64,000 nucleotides of DNA, from the NCBI RefSeq assembly GCF_000687475.1, contig NC_057318.1, forward strand, positions 1,116,001 to 1,180,000, in the 5' to 3' direction. How positions within the stretch are numbered: position 1 is the stretch's first letter; each line of letters begins with the position of its first letter. The notes beneath the pieces are model-generated. The model was not told where the DNA came from, did not search any database, and was given only the letters and a program-made list of their open reading frames with translations. A program made the translations under genes and the position numbers. Below, piece by piece: positions 44,427 to 54,833 of the stretch. The DNA is from Ustilaginoidea virens. Taxonomy: Eukaryota > Ascomycota > Sordariomycetes > Hypocreales > Clavicipitaceae.

Positions 44427-46863
44427 ATGCCAAGGAAGCGGCGATTGTACCAACTAACAAGGATCACCGAGTTGGACACTACTCCAACCCGGTGTCCCGG
44501 CTCACCTGCCTTATCAACTCAGCCCCCTGATGGAGACAACGAATCCTCACGCAGGGAGGATATCACAGAGACGGGAGATGTAGAGGACTTTGACGACGGA
44601 ATAGACGACAGAGATTTGTTTCAATTTGCCGAGACTCGAAAAGCTTCCTCTTCGCCTAACAATAGGAATTTTCCGTGGTCCGAAACCAGTTCGGCTATTC
44701 GTAGAAGCTCATCTCCATCTTCTTGTGGGCAGTCAAAGGAGATTTTTGGCTACTCGGCAGCTGATACTGCGCTTTCGAATTCAACTCCTCAACCTGAGTG
44801 TTTGCCATCACCTCAAGTTAGAATCGATCAACGGGCAGTGCTCGAGCATCAGGAGCAGCTACCACCATTCATTGATTTTTCAGAAACTGCCACCACTATT
44901 TACCAGAGTTCGCCCTCAGCGACCAGTCGCATTTCGAAAAAACAAGGTCACTCCCAACGTTTCGATCATCACTCTGCAGAAACAGAGAATGAACAAGACG
45001 AAGCCAAAGGTCAAGAAATAGACCTGGGCGAGGCTGCATTACTGCAAACTCTGCCCGAATCTGCGAATCGCGCGAAGTTGCCCGCCAATCCTGCACTTTT
45101 CCTAGATTCCAGTAAAGAATTGCAGGAGGTAGGCGGCGTCGGGCTTGTTGGCTCTCAAATTGACTCCGGCATTGCCCATGTCGACTACTCCCCATTGACA
45201 CAGTTTGTTTCTCTCGATGGTGCTTCTGATCACCTGGACGGCAACGATACGGAAAATCCAGGCGAGAGCGTATACAAGACTTCCAAACTCAAGATAAAGC
45301 GAAAGCAGCGCTCGAAGACGCCACTGCAATTCGACGAAGAGACTCATCAAGTTAAACTAGTGCCTCAGAAGACTGTCCAAAAGAGTCACAAGCAAGGGGC
45401 AAAGTCCAACATTAGCACTAACACAGCTTCGCGTGATAAGCTTCAAGCCGAGCCGAGAAAATCTAATAATTCAAATTTCGAGGTGGAGGAAAACAGCCTT
45501 CCTCTCAAACAAGCCTATCCTGCCATGGCTGATAATTACTCAACAGAGCTGCAAGATGTACAAACATGCCTCAATACCGTCCCAAACACTTCTAGTCCCA
45601 AAGGTTACGAAGATGACAGGATGGATCATGATTTGGAGTGCCAAGGAAAAGAGGGGGAGCAAGAAACTCGGCCTTGCATAGTACTTGAAACCCCAAGAAT
45701 TTCAACCGGGATGGTTACGCAACAGACAGTCCAGATAAGCGATTCCCAAAAAATCGGGGGCCAGAATGGTTTCGTGGACCAGGACCCACATGGTGATCCT
45801 GAGCGCGAGAAGCTGCTGAATGGTGTTCAAGTGGGGAACGAATGCGTTCAGTCTGAGGTCAAGGAAGACACAGATGCCACAAGTAAATGCCTGACTGCCT
45901 CACCTCATAAAGACGATGATTGCTTTCGCCCAGAACGTCCCGCATTCGGTACTGATTGCAGACAGGGGGACGAAGAACCTTTAGCGGTGCAGGCTAATAC
46001 CAGCTATGACAGGAGCTATTCGGCTGTCAAACGTTCTTCTCAGAGCTTCCATGTCAATGAAAGAGGGAGCCCAACGGTAATACCACGACAAAATCGTGAA
46101 ATTCGCACCCCCGGAGCTGGCGAAGGGCCCAGACTTCTAAGGATGAAGCAGCAGCAGCAGCTTCCCTCCATTCATCCCGCATTATACGGATGCCAAAGCT
46201 CGAGATGCAAAAGTCCCGCCGGAAATGGGGCCAGCAATGAAGAGTCGGAACAGACGAAATTTGTCCAGGAAGGTGAAATAAGACGTTTGGACGACGAGCC
46301 AGTCATGGTGCCCATCCACCGACAAAATGCGGCCCATTTTTTCTTATCCGAAGTGAGAAGAGATTCCAAAAAGCGTCGAGTGACCAACGGTCAATTCAAT
46401 CCGGATGCTCTCACCCCTTCTGAAAGAGGTCGTCAGCAGGTCCAAGGACTTCTCAATGTACGTGTGGCGTTGAGGTTGACTACCGGTTTGGGAAACTTGA
46501 GCCATATCTAACAACAGCCTAAAGGTTGCAATGGACCATTTTGAGGCAAAGGGAATATCTGTCGTAAAAGTTGCCGATACTTATACCGCTGTTGGAAAGC
46601 GCTGCGTCGACAAAATACAGTCGCGATATATCAAAGAGCGCCACGCTATGGTTGACGTGGCAAGGGAACACACCCAGAAGTTTCAGAAAACCGTTTCTGA
46701 TAGCATTCAGCTCATTGGGAAAAGAAGCGAACAAAGACGTCGCTCACTCACAGACTGGCGGCATTCAATTTCACGAAGGAAGACGTCGTACTTGCAAGCC
46801 ATTTCGGCGATGAAAGACGCGCATAAAGAGTTTGTTACACTGGGCGAGGGTGAGCAGAAGTAG
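44427..46863 (+). CDS. Large hypothetical protein, disordered with a helical C-terminus
   Basis: The exons are 44427-46457 and 46525-46863 (789 residues); the intron has a gtacgt donor and an AAG acceptor, both in phase 0. The start is the first ATG (MPRKRRLYQLTRITEL). About 640 residues are Ser/Glu/Gln/Asp-rich and probably disordered. The last ~140 residues are conserved in character: PDALTPSERGRQQVQGLLNVAMDHFEAKG, then ADTYTAVGKRCVDKIQSRYIKERHAMV and further basic helices with heptad-like spacing. This suggests a short coiled coil or oligomerisation module, and the basic N-terminus suggests a nuclear protein. Long disorder ending in a short coiled coil is the plan of meiotic axis proteins (Red1/Rec10 type) among others. 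I do not claim that identity. Confidence 0.65.
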
Positions 46864-48333
46864 GGGTATGGTATGGAATCGTGTGACTGATGGCGAACAA
46901 TACTCTGATCCATTATGGCAATGGGGAAGAAAACTGGCTTCGAGAAAAGAGCCGCAGGACGCGGTGGGCTGCTGTTGACGCCCGACACCTCGGAGGGAAG
47001 CCTGTCTGTGGTGATTGGTGCTATTATCAGACACCCAGCCACAGGGCGGGTTTCAAATCCCCCCAGAGGTATGTAGTCGAAAATTGCCCATAGTTGAGAC
47101 AAAGACGTTGCTCCTTTTTGCTCCTTGGCCAGTTCCCCTTGCAACACGAGTTCAACAAGGCTACGGTCGAGGGGATTGCACTCGGCGGTTGCGCTGAACG
47201 TTAGGTACATAGTAGGTCCATATTCACTCGTCGCCTTATTGCGTAATCGGCACATATCTTGGGAGGTAGGCATGACTTGAGAGGCACGCCTGTCTCGCAC
47301 ATGATACATGCATGATAATGTGGCATATCTGACGGCTGGGATTTGCCTGATGGCGGGCGGGGCTAATTTTAGGGCGTCCCTAAGGAGGCAGAGGTACCCT
47401 AGAAGGTATATATTCGTGCTTTGCGCGAAGTACTTGGTGCATACATGTACCGAAGCATCTATACCAGCATTCTGCTGCATAAATGCGGGGGGTAGAGGTG
47501 GGGGGGGGGGGGGGGGGTCTTTGGCGTACTGCGTACATACCGCGCAAGGATTTGACCGCTTTCGCGCGCGGAGAACTCCGTAGTCTGCACTACCTCTCGG
47601 GAACCTTGCGTCATCTGTCTGGCTGCCTCTAATCTCAAGGCAGGTACGGAGGAGGAAGTAGCGAGTACCTAGCGGACAAGTCCTGAAACAGAATTAAAAG
47701 TGATATCTGACGTGGGAGATGCCCAGACACAGATCAAACAGGGCCGAGCCACAGCATCGTCATTGGCATTGCCGTCGCCGTCGCCGTCAATCGCTGCAAC
47801 GCCAATGCCACCTTGTCGTGCGTCATTGCTTGCTGCTGCTGCTGCAGCCAGGCAGCTGCTGCGCTGCGGTGTGACTGGGGTCTTCGGAGTGCCGGTGCCC
47901 ACTTAAACTAAACAACACCCACCAGCTCCAGGCCTCCGACGAGGCCAATCCAACCCACATCGAGTTCTTAGTCTTGCCCCGCTTTCCAAGTCATCGCTAG
48001 GGAACCTTCATCTGTTTCCAACCCGGGGCTGTTCACCAATTTTTTTTTCCCCTTTTTTTTTTCCCTTTTTTTTTTCTTTTCTTTCTACACTCACTGTCCC
48101 TGCCGTTTTTCCCCCTCTCGGCAGCAACGTATCCTGCTTCTACAGCCCGCTCCCCGTACGTTTTGTTTTAGACGCCACGACAGCGTCAGTTTGCGCGCTT
48201 CCTATCCCGTCCGACCGAGGCCAGCGTCGAGATTGTGGGCGAAATCGTGTGGGGACAACTTGAACAAAAGACAAAGACCGCTAAAGCCGGGGAAAAAGGG
48301 GGTTGCAAAGGAACAGAAAAGGAGGGGGGGAAA
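46864..48333. other. Intergenic region upstream of the NEDP1-like gene
   Basis: Contains a poly-G run (47500-47517) and a (gctgct)n run at about 47829-47845. A pyrimidine-rich tract of T blocks broken by CCC (about 48042-48092) lies about 240 nt upstream of the next ATG. No supported ORF. Confidence 0.55.
48041..48092 (+). promoter_or_regulatory. Pyrimidine-rich (CT) tract upstream of the NEDP1-like gene
   Basis: Alternating T8-T10 and CCC(C) blocks on the coding strand. CT-rich stretches just upstream of transcription starts are common in filamentous-fungal promoters. The role here is inferred from position only. Confidence 0.4.
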
Positions 48334-49340
48334 ATGCCGTTCCGACAACGCATGGCCCGTCACTTTGGCGACTCGGTACGTGGAAGAATGAAGCATTCGG
48401 AGTGGTGCTTGGTGCTGGTCCTTGCCGCAGCCGAGATTCTCCCCGTCTGTTCTCTGGTGCCTCTTTCAGTTCAGCCTCGCAACCTGATTTGTCAAGGCAC
48501 GAGCTGTACTTAAAAAATCACTTCTTTATTTTTTTTTGTTTCGATTTGTCCCCAGCTTATAAGAAGTCTTCTTCCCCTACTCCACAAATGGTCTAGATGG
48601 GCGTCCTGAAAACTGTCCTTGCCCGACGATTTACTGCTAGTCCGCTAACATGTGGCCATGACGACACATAGCTCTCGCCAGAAAAGGCGTATCTGAGCTA
48701 CTATGACGTATTGCTCACTGTCGAGGATGTCAAGTCGCTCAAAAACGACTGGCTAACGGACAATAACATCGCCTTTTGGGAGGAATATCTCGAACGTGAA
48801 ACGCTACCCCGATATCCCCAGGCTCGAATAGTGCTCCTCCGCCCCAGCATGACCTTTTTGCTCATGAAAGAGCCAGATATTCGTCACGTCCGGGCTGCGC
48901 TGCCTGACTTTTCCAAGGTTACTCATGTTTTCCTTCCCATCAACGACAATCGCAATGTCGGCGTTGCAGAGGGCGGTAGTCATTGGTCTTTGTTATTAGT
49001 TTCAATCCTCGATAGCATTGCCTTTCACTACGATTCTCTGGGAGGCGCCAACTACGCAGAAGCCAACCTCGCGACTCGCAGGATGGGCGAGATTTGCGGA
49101 CGGTCATTGCGCTTCGTCAATCTCGACGAGTCCCCTCAGCAAGAAAACGGCAGCGACTGTGGCGTCTTCGTCTGCCTCCTGATGCGCCACTTGCTGGTCA
49201 AGCGCCTGCTTAGTGCCAACGCTCGGGAAAAGGTGTCGATGAGCATGGCAGGCAAAATGGTCGATAGCAACGGCGGCCGCAAAGAAATGCTGCGCATCAT
49301 CGAAAGCCTTCGCAAAGAAGGGGAGCGAAGAAGGTCGTGA
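48334..49340 (+). CDS. Ulp1-family cysteine protease, NEDP1/SENP8 (deneddylase)-like
   Basis: The exons are 48334-48375 and 48672-49340 (236 residues), with a 296-nt intron that is long for this window. C48 fold: the catalytic residues are His118 in GGSHWSLLL, Asp135 in FHYDS, the oxyanion Gln in ESPQQENGSDCG and Cys177 in DCGVFVC. The compact size and the N-terminal LSYYDVLLTVEDVKSLKNDWLTDNNI with FWEEYL match NEDP1/SENP8 rather than Ulp1 or Ulp2. It probably processes Nedd8/Rub1 precursor and removes Nedd8 from non-cullin substrates. Exon 1 (MPFRQRMARHFGDS) joins in phase 0 to LSPEKAYLSYYD. The C-terminal ~45 residues form a basic helix. Confidence 0.87.
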
Positions 49341-50678
49341 GTCCCCTCCCCCCCCCCCTTCCCCTCGGGGGTCAGGAGCAGTTACCAAGCACAGAACCGA
49401 CTAATGAATGATTTGGTAAAGACGGAGCGCGAGTCCATTCACCACCAAAACACCGCCGCGGATTGAGTAGAGCTCAGCTCGCTACGGCACGTGCGACACA
49501 TCCGACGAAGTGTTGCGCAAGATTGAGGTTGAGAAACATGAGAATGGCCTCGAGCAGGCATCGTTGCGGCCAAACTCTGTTTGGTCCAAGGCTTGTTCCC
49601 ATGTCAAGTTCAAGAAGGACGCTCCACAAGGGGGCTATTGATGCGAGCCGGGATAGAGGCGACTCGGAGCAGCAAAGCAGGCCGGCTTGGACTTCTGATC
49701 CGGCATTCAACCGCCTTTTCAAAACTTGATGCGCCTGGAATGACTACATATCCCCACGATGCGGCATCCGTCATCGCATTGGAAGGCGGTCATCAGCCGT
49801 CATAGAACAGCCACAACCTGTCTGGCAATTTGATGTGCAACACAAAACGGTCCAACATCGTCCCCGCAGCCGCTCAGACCCGCAGACGCGTTAACGCGGC
49901 CCTGAAGCAGGTTCTTTTCGGCCCTCGTCAACTTCCGACCAAGCCGTGCCATTTGCGGCGAATGGGCGTTCAGATACCGCATCAACATGTTATCCGCACT
50001 AGCGATTTCAGCATGTCCTTGTTCGTTCTGCAACACAATTTCCTTGTTGCTTTTACCAAATTTTCCCATCAGTACCGCTTTCGCGGTATGTAGATGGGGT
50101 AGTCTCAAGTCCTTCCAAATAGCGTTGGCGTTTGTGCAGATTTTCGAACCGAAGACGCTACATAAGAACATTGCAGTTTCTCCGTTGGTCCATCCATTTC
50201 TCTCTTTCTTTCTTTCTTTCTTTCTGTCTTTCTGTCTGTGTGTATGTGTCTGCGCATCGAGGAATGATTCCCTGTTGACGTTGGCGTTGGGCGCTGGTAA
50301 GAATGAGTTTGAGCATGTTGGAACGCTCCAAAGGGACTTTGGGGGGGGGGGGGGGGATGGGTTCCAAGTGCGGTGGGGAAGGGATATTGCCAAGGGTTTG
50401 ATCCTGGCGTGGGCGGGATATCAGGATCAGGAACGGTAATGACTAACTGAAACCGAATTGAGCTGCATTGCTATCGAAAGATGCACAAGCTGCGTGTCTG
50501 GTGAAGGCCGCGTCTATGTGAAGAAGTGGCCGTGGCCTGCCCGGTATGCGTGAAACGGCACGTACATATCGCATCAGGAGGGAAGCAATCGTGCCAGCAT
50601 GCCATGCCATACGGGCTGATAACGGGGGGTTCTCGCGGCGGGAGGAGCCGTGCCAGCAGCAAGAACTGCAGCCCAGGC
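49341..50678. other. Spacer between convergent genes
   Basis: Follows the NEDP1-like gene (+) and precedes the Slx9 stop (-). It contains a C-tract (about 49350-49360), a (tttc)n microsatellite (50200-50235) and a poly-G tract (50341-50356). A minus-strand open frame at 49800-50393 (197 codons, no ATG at its 5' end) is discussed under rejected items. Confidence 0.5.
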
Positions 50679-51512
50679 CTATTTTCTGCTGCTGCCGCCG
50701 GCGCCGCCGCTGCTGCTGTCAAAGGCGGGATTCTGCTCCATGGTGGCAGAGATGTAGCCTCGCAAAGCAGCCCATCGACTTGATGAACTACCACCTGGGG
50801 CGGCTATTCCGGCGGCTATTCCGGCGGCTGTTCCGGCGGCTGTTCCGGCGGCTGTTCCGGCGGCTGCAGCGCCGGACTGCTCGGTCGTGCTCGCCATGGC
50901 GTGTCCGCCCTCGTCATGGCTCCCTTGACGGACGATTGGTTTCGGCGCGGGTCCGGCCTCGTTGGTCGAGGCCATGGTCGCCGCGCCACTGAGCCCGGTC
51001 AGCCTGGCCATGCTGACTCCAAACCGCTCCATCTCGCCCCTGACAACTTTCTCCTTGCGCTTCAGGGCGCCCTTCTTGCTCCTCAAACTCTTGTGCTTGA
51101 TCTTGCCAGCCAGGGCTTCCTCGCCACCCTCGCCGCTCGCCAGCTCGGGCAGGGCGTCGGCCAGGTCGTCGAGCGACGTCTTGAGCTTGTTCTGCGGTCT
51201 GCGCCGCTTCGTTTTGGCGACTCGGGAGGAGGTGATGCGGGAGACGAAGGAGGAGTGTCGGACGAGACGCTTGTCGCGCTTTGACGAGAGGAAGTCGTCG
51301 GTGACGTGGGCACCGGCACGAAAGACCTTGGCCGGCAGGAGAGGGTGGATCTGTCCGGTTACTCGTTGCATGCGCAGGGCTCGGGCTGACGGTGCCCTGG
51401 ATGGGGGGGGCGGCGGTACGGGAGCCTTGGACGAGTCTGGGTTAGCTTGGGGGCTTTTGACTTGCGGTGGCGAGGCGGTTGCTCGGGGATTCTCGTCGAG
51501 CTATCGTACCAT
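50679..51512 (-). CDS. slx9: Ribosome biogenesis protein Slx9
   Basis: Proposed exons: 51512-51510 (the ATG alone) and 51425-50679, giving 249 residues that begin MAPVPPPPPSRAPSARALRMQRVTG. The core is unmistakably Slx9/FAM207A: SSKRDKRLVRHSSFVSRITSS, KRRRPQNKLKTSLDDLADALPEL, IKHKSLRSKKGALKRKEKVVRGEMERFGVSMARL and the C-terminal RWAALRGYISATMEQNPAF. Slx9 is a nucleolar 40S pre-ribosomal factor. If the ATG-only exon is wrong, translation would begin at the internal ATG 51371 (MQRVTGQIHP) and lose 18 residues. A 12-nt repeat (about 50800-50870) encodes an AAGT/AAGI run between the two conserved parts. Head-to-head with uba4. Confidence 0.88.
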
Positions 51513-51878
51513 GGTGAGGAATCGCAGGATGGGGCAATGTCGGGAAGGCCAAGTCGGAAGGGGAAGCCTGGGGCCGAGTTGACGATTTTCGGGGATTGAA
51601 GTTGAGTTTTTCTGGGCTTTGGTTGATGGTGGGGGTGCAGACATTAGGTACCTAGTACAGAGATATGTAGCTACCTACCTGTAGGTGCCTACCTTAGGTA
51701 CCTATCAAGTCGATGAATTGATGGCACGGCGTCAATGGCAGGCAAGTCGACCTATAGGGCCGCAACTGACTCCGACTCCGCTGGTCATGGCGGGAAGAAG
51801 AAAGCCCCCCAATGTCAACAGCCAAATGACGCCGATGCAAAAGCCCACCCGTCCGGCCACCCCTGTGCCGCAGGAGAC
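51513..51878. promoter_or_regulatory. Bidirectional promoter of slx9 and uba4 with TAGGTACCTA palindromes
   Basis: The two ATGs are 366 bp apart. Two perfect TAGGTACCTA decamers (51645-51654 and 51695-51704) flank a run of ctacctacct and gtaggtgcct. Such inverted repeats could be binding sites for a dimeric factor. An alternative in-frame uba4 ATG lies at 51735. Confidence 0.5.
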
Positions 51879-53513
51879 ATGGACGACAACATCGACCGCC
51901 TCCGCGAGGAAATTGCGCAACGGGAAGCAGAGCTTGCCGGGCTGAAATCGCGCCTGGCGGCGGCCGAGCAGTCCCGACAGCAGCAGCAGCAGCAGCAGCA
52001 GCAGCATCATCACCATCATCATCGTCAGCACGTCGAGCCGTGGAAGTGGCCGCTCGAGGCGCTCGAGTATCAACGCTATGGCCGCCAGATGATTGTCCCC
52101 AAGTTCGGACTTGAAGGTACCGTCCCGCCCTGCCCTCTCCTCTCCTCCCGAGTCCGCGAGCGAAACAAACGACGCGGCGAAACGGGCCCGGCAGGGTTTG
52201 CGCGTGCTGATGCCGCGCTCCCAACAGCTCAGCTGAGACTGAAAAAGGCCAGGGTGCTCCTCGTCGGCGCGGGCGGGCTCGGCTGTCCGGCCGCGGCCTA
52301 TCTCGCCGGCTCTGGCGTCGGGGCTCTCGGCCTCGTGGACGGGGACACGGTCGAGCTGTCCAACCTGCACAGGCAGGTGGCTCACTCGACGAGCCGTGTC
52401 GGGATGAGCAAGACCGAGAGCGCAATCGCATTTCTACGAGAGTACGCAGCAAAAAAAACAACCAAGACGCGCGCGGCCCGCCGTGATTGGCTTTCGCGAT
52501 ATTTGCTGACTCGATCGATGCTGAGCAGCTTGAACGCCGGCGTCACCTACGAGGGGCATGGCGTCCACCTCACGGCGGACAACGCAGAGGACATCGTCTC
52601 GCGATACGACCTGGTCCTAGACTGCACCGACCGCCCCGCCTCTCGCTACCTCATATCCGACATTTGCGTCCTCCTCGGCAAGCCGCTGATCTCGGCGTCT
52701 GCGTTCCAGACGTCCGGCCAGCTCATCGTCCTGAACAGCCCCCCGGGCCGGGGCCCATGCTACAGGTGCGTCTTCCCGAAGCCGCCGCCGCCCGAGACCG
52801 TCGTGGGCTGCGGCGAGGGCGGCATCATCGGGCCCGTCGTGGGCGTCATGGGCGTCCTGCAGGCCCTGGAAGCCGTCAAGCTCATCTGCCGCGGCGGGCC
52901 GGAAGCAGGGCTGGAAGCCAGCCCGGACGAGGAGCGTCATCACCATCAGCAGCAGCAGCAGCAGCACACCATGCTGCTCTTCAGCGGCATGGCGGACCAC
53001 TGTCCGTTCAGATCGGTCCGGATGAGGGGCAAGCGCCAGGGCTGCTTCTCCTGCTCGGAAAATCCCCAGCTCACGGCCGACTACCTCAAGACCGCCATGG
53101 ACTATGTCCAGTTTTGCGGCTCGACGCGACCTGTGCAGCTGCTGCCGCGCCAGGAGCGCATCAGCGCTCAAGAGTACCGCCTGCTAAGCGAAAGGGGAAC
53201 GAAGCACGTGTTGCTGGACGTTCGGGAGAGGGAGCATTTCCACTTGGCCCATATTCCGGGGTCCATCAATGTCCCCATGAGCCGCTTCACCAGTCTCGGC
53301 AGCAGGGACGCTCTTCCGGAGGAGTTCCCGCGAGACCTGCCTGCCCACGTGCCAGTGTATGTTGTCTGTCGGGTCGGCAATGACTCGCAAGTCGCTGCCC
53401 GCAGACTGAAAGAACTGGGGTTGAGCCGCAACGGTGAACGCTTCGTAGGTGACATAGTAGGAGGGCTAAGATCATGGAAGGATACAGTCGACGGCTCGCT
53501 GCCCTTTTTATAG
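51879..53513 (+). CDS. uba4: Adenylyltransferase and sulfurtransferase Uba4 (MOCS3), E1-like plus rhodanese
   Basis: The exons are 51879-52116, 52228-52441 and 52529-53513 (478 residues). Uba4 adenylates and thiolates Urm1 for tRNA wobble-uridine thiolation and urmylation; MOCS3-type members also serve molybdopterin synthase. In order: a coiled N-terminal helix (MDDNIDRLREEIAQREAELAGL) and a Gln/His run (residues 34-51). Then comes the ThiF domain with ATP loop GAGGLG (93-98) and zinc ligands Cys228/231 and 323/326, with the adenyl/thioester Cys245 in GCGEGG. The C-terminal rhodanese has active-site Cys431 in VVCRVGNDSQ. A second His/Gln run (288-297) sits in the E1 domain, in a surface loop by position. 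An upstream in-frame ATG at 51735 would add 48 low-complexity residues; I chose the family-like start. Confidence 0.94.
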   Translation: MDDNIDRLREEIAQREAELAGLKSRLAAAEQSRQQQQQQQQQHHHHHHRQHVEPWKWPLEALEYQRYGRQMIVPKFGLEGTVPPCPLLSSRVRERNKRRGETGPAGFARADAALPTAQLRLKKARVLLVGAGGLGCPAAAYLAGSGVGALGLVDGDTVELSNLHRQVAHSTSRVGMSKTESAIAFLREYAAKKTTKTRAARRDWLSRYLLTRSMLSSLNAGVTYEGHGVHLTADNAEDIVSRYDLVLDCTDRPASRYLISDICVLLGKPLISASAFQTSGQLIVLNSPPGRGPCYRCVFPKPPPPETVVGCGEGGIIGPVVGVMGVLQALEAVKLICRGGPEAGLEASPDEERHHHQQQQQQHTMLLFSGMADHCPFRSVRMRGKRQGCFSCSENPQLTADYLKTAMDYVQFCGSTRPVQLLPRQERISAQEYRLLSERGTKHVLLDVREREHFHLAHIPGSINVPMSRFTSLGSRDALPEEFPRDLPAHVPVYVVCRVGNDSQVAARRLKELGLSRNGERFVGDIVGGLRSWKDTVDGSLPFL

Positions 53514-53967
53514 AACGCGGCAACCGTGTACATCAACGCCCGCAAATCAAGATGGAGAGAGTTCTTTTTGTTAAAATTAAGCAGAGAGGGATGATCGTGC
53601 CCAGGCACCCAAGGTGGGCAAAAGCTAGCCTGCGAAAAAAAAAAAAAAAAAAAAAACAGTGGAAAGAGGGCTGTTTACAGAGAATTTAAAGCAGCTACTT
53701 CTTCTAGCTACAACCTTTGTTTGAAGGATACATGACGTGAACCCCAACGCAGACACGCGGACGAACGCAGTTGGTGCCGATACGATAATACTACACTGAA
53801 ACTTGCGCCATGTGCGGCGTTTCATTTTCTCGTGCCTGGGGTGGAGCGTCACGCGATGAAACATCTCCCATCATTTGCACCAGCTTGCATCAACCCCCTT
53901 TCCCCATGTGGTCCCACAGACAAATATCAACACGTATGATTGGAACACCGACATGAGTACTTTTGTT
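53514..53967. other. Spacer between convergent genes uba4 and pam17
   Basis: Holds a 21-nt A-tract (about 53636-53656). No ORF of interest. Confidence 0.6.
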
Positions 53968-54833
53968 TCACACAAAGGCTCGGGTTTTCTTCTTGTTAAA
54001 CGCTCTTTGGTCCTTGAGCCATTGCCGGTATCCGGACACACTTTGAATCTTTTCGCCGTAAAAGTCGGGAACTAGCGTAAAACGGACGTGTTAGATGGCC
54101 TCAGTTGCCCAGTTGCTAAAAGGGGGGGAAAAGTCAAGCTTCATCTCTCACCTGGGTTGCCGGCACTCGAGTTTGTAGGGTCGACGCGGTTCTTCTTGAC
54201 TCTTGCAAAGAATTCGCTCTCCTTTTGCATCATCTGCGTCTTGAAGCGATGGTTCATCAGGTAGAAGACCTGGTTACCGATGCTTGGCCCAGCCAGCCAC
54301 CCCATGCCCGCGCAAGCCAGCGTCATGAGACCAAGAGTCACAAAGGGGTCCAGGGGAATCTGCATGACCACGGGCTCAGCGAGCCCCGTGGATAGCAGAA
54401 CGGCACCGCCGGCACCGCCGAGCACCCCCGTCGTGACCGAGAAGAGGAGCTGGAGACGTCGACGGCGCAGGCGGAGCTTGAAGAACGAATCCCAATCGAG
54501 GGTCGACTTGGAGGACGCGGCAGAGCTGGCAAAGCACCGCGCCTGGGTGGCGGCGACAGACACGGCGGGCGTCGGGCGTGCAGCAGGCAGCAGCCGGCAC
54601 GCCAGCCTCGCGGGACTGGCGAGCCCGCCGCTGGATCCTGCCGACAAGACGGCGGTGGCGTTGGTGTTGCTGTTGCGGTGCCAGGGGGCGGTTGCTTTGC
54701 CGAGGCGGGAGGACGGGCGGGCGGTTGTCGACATGGACGCTGACGAGCAGCATCCTTTGAGGACGGCGGTACGGGGTTGGCCAGCGGCCGTTAGCGGCAG
54801 GCGCAGGGCGAGCGATTTAATCGAGGACGACAT
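53968..54833 (-). CDS. pam17: Presequence translocase-associated motor subunit Pam17, mitochondrial
   Basis: The exons are 54833-54152 and 54071-53968 (261 residues). Pam17 is an inner-membrane component of the TIM23 import motor. The N-terminal ~100 residues are Ser/Ala/Arg-rich and ideal for a mitochondrial presequence, ending around RCFASSAASSKS. The Pam17 core follows: LDWDSFFKLRLRRRRLQLLFS, a first membrane helix (VTTGVLGGAGGAVLLSTG) and a second (PFVTLGLMTLACAGMGWLAGP). Conserved matrix-side segments come after: IGNQVFYLMNHRFKTQMMQKESEFFARVKKNRVDPTNSSAGNPG and, from the last exon, VPDFYGEKIQSVSGYRQWLKDQRAFNKK. The start was chosen at MSSSIKSLALRLP. The frame is open further upstream to 55112, but that part lacks conservation signs. 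Confidence 0.93.

Noticed and set aside
46707..47480. 257-codon minus-strand ORF at the 3' end of the disordered-protein gene
   Set aside because: Largely antisense to the helical exon 2 and then intergenic; no motif.
49800..50393. Minus-strand open frame with a plausible-looking C-terminal part
   Set aside because: No ATG at its 5' end, it starts in a poly-C/(gaaa)n repeat, and no family resemblance was recognised. It could be an exon of an unseen gene, but the evidence is too weak to annotate.
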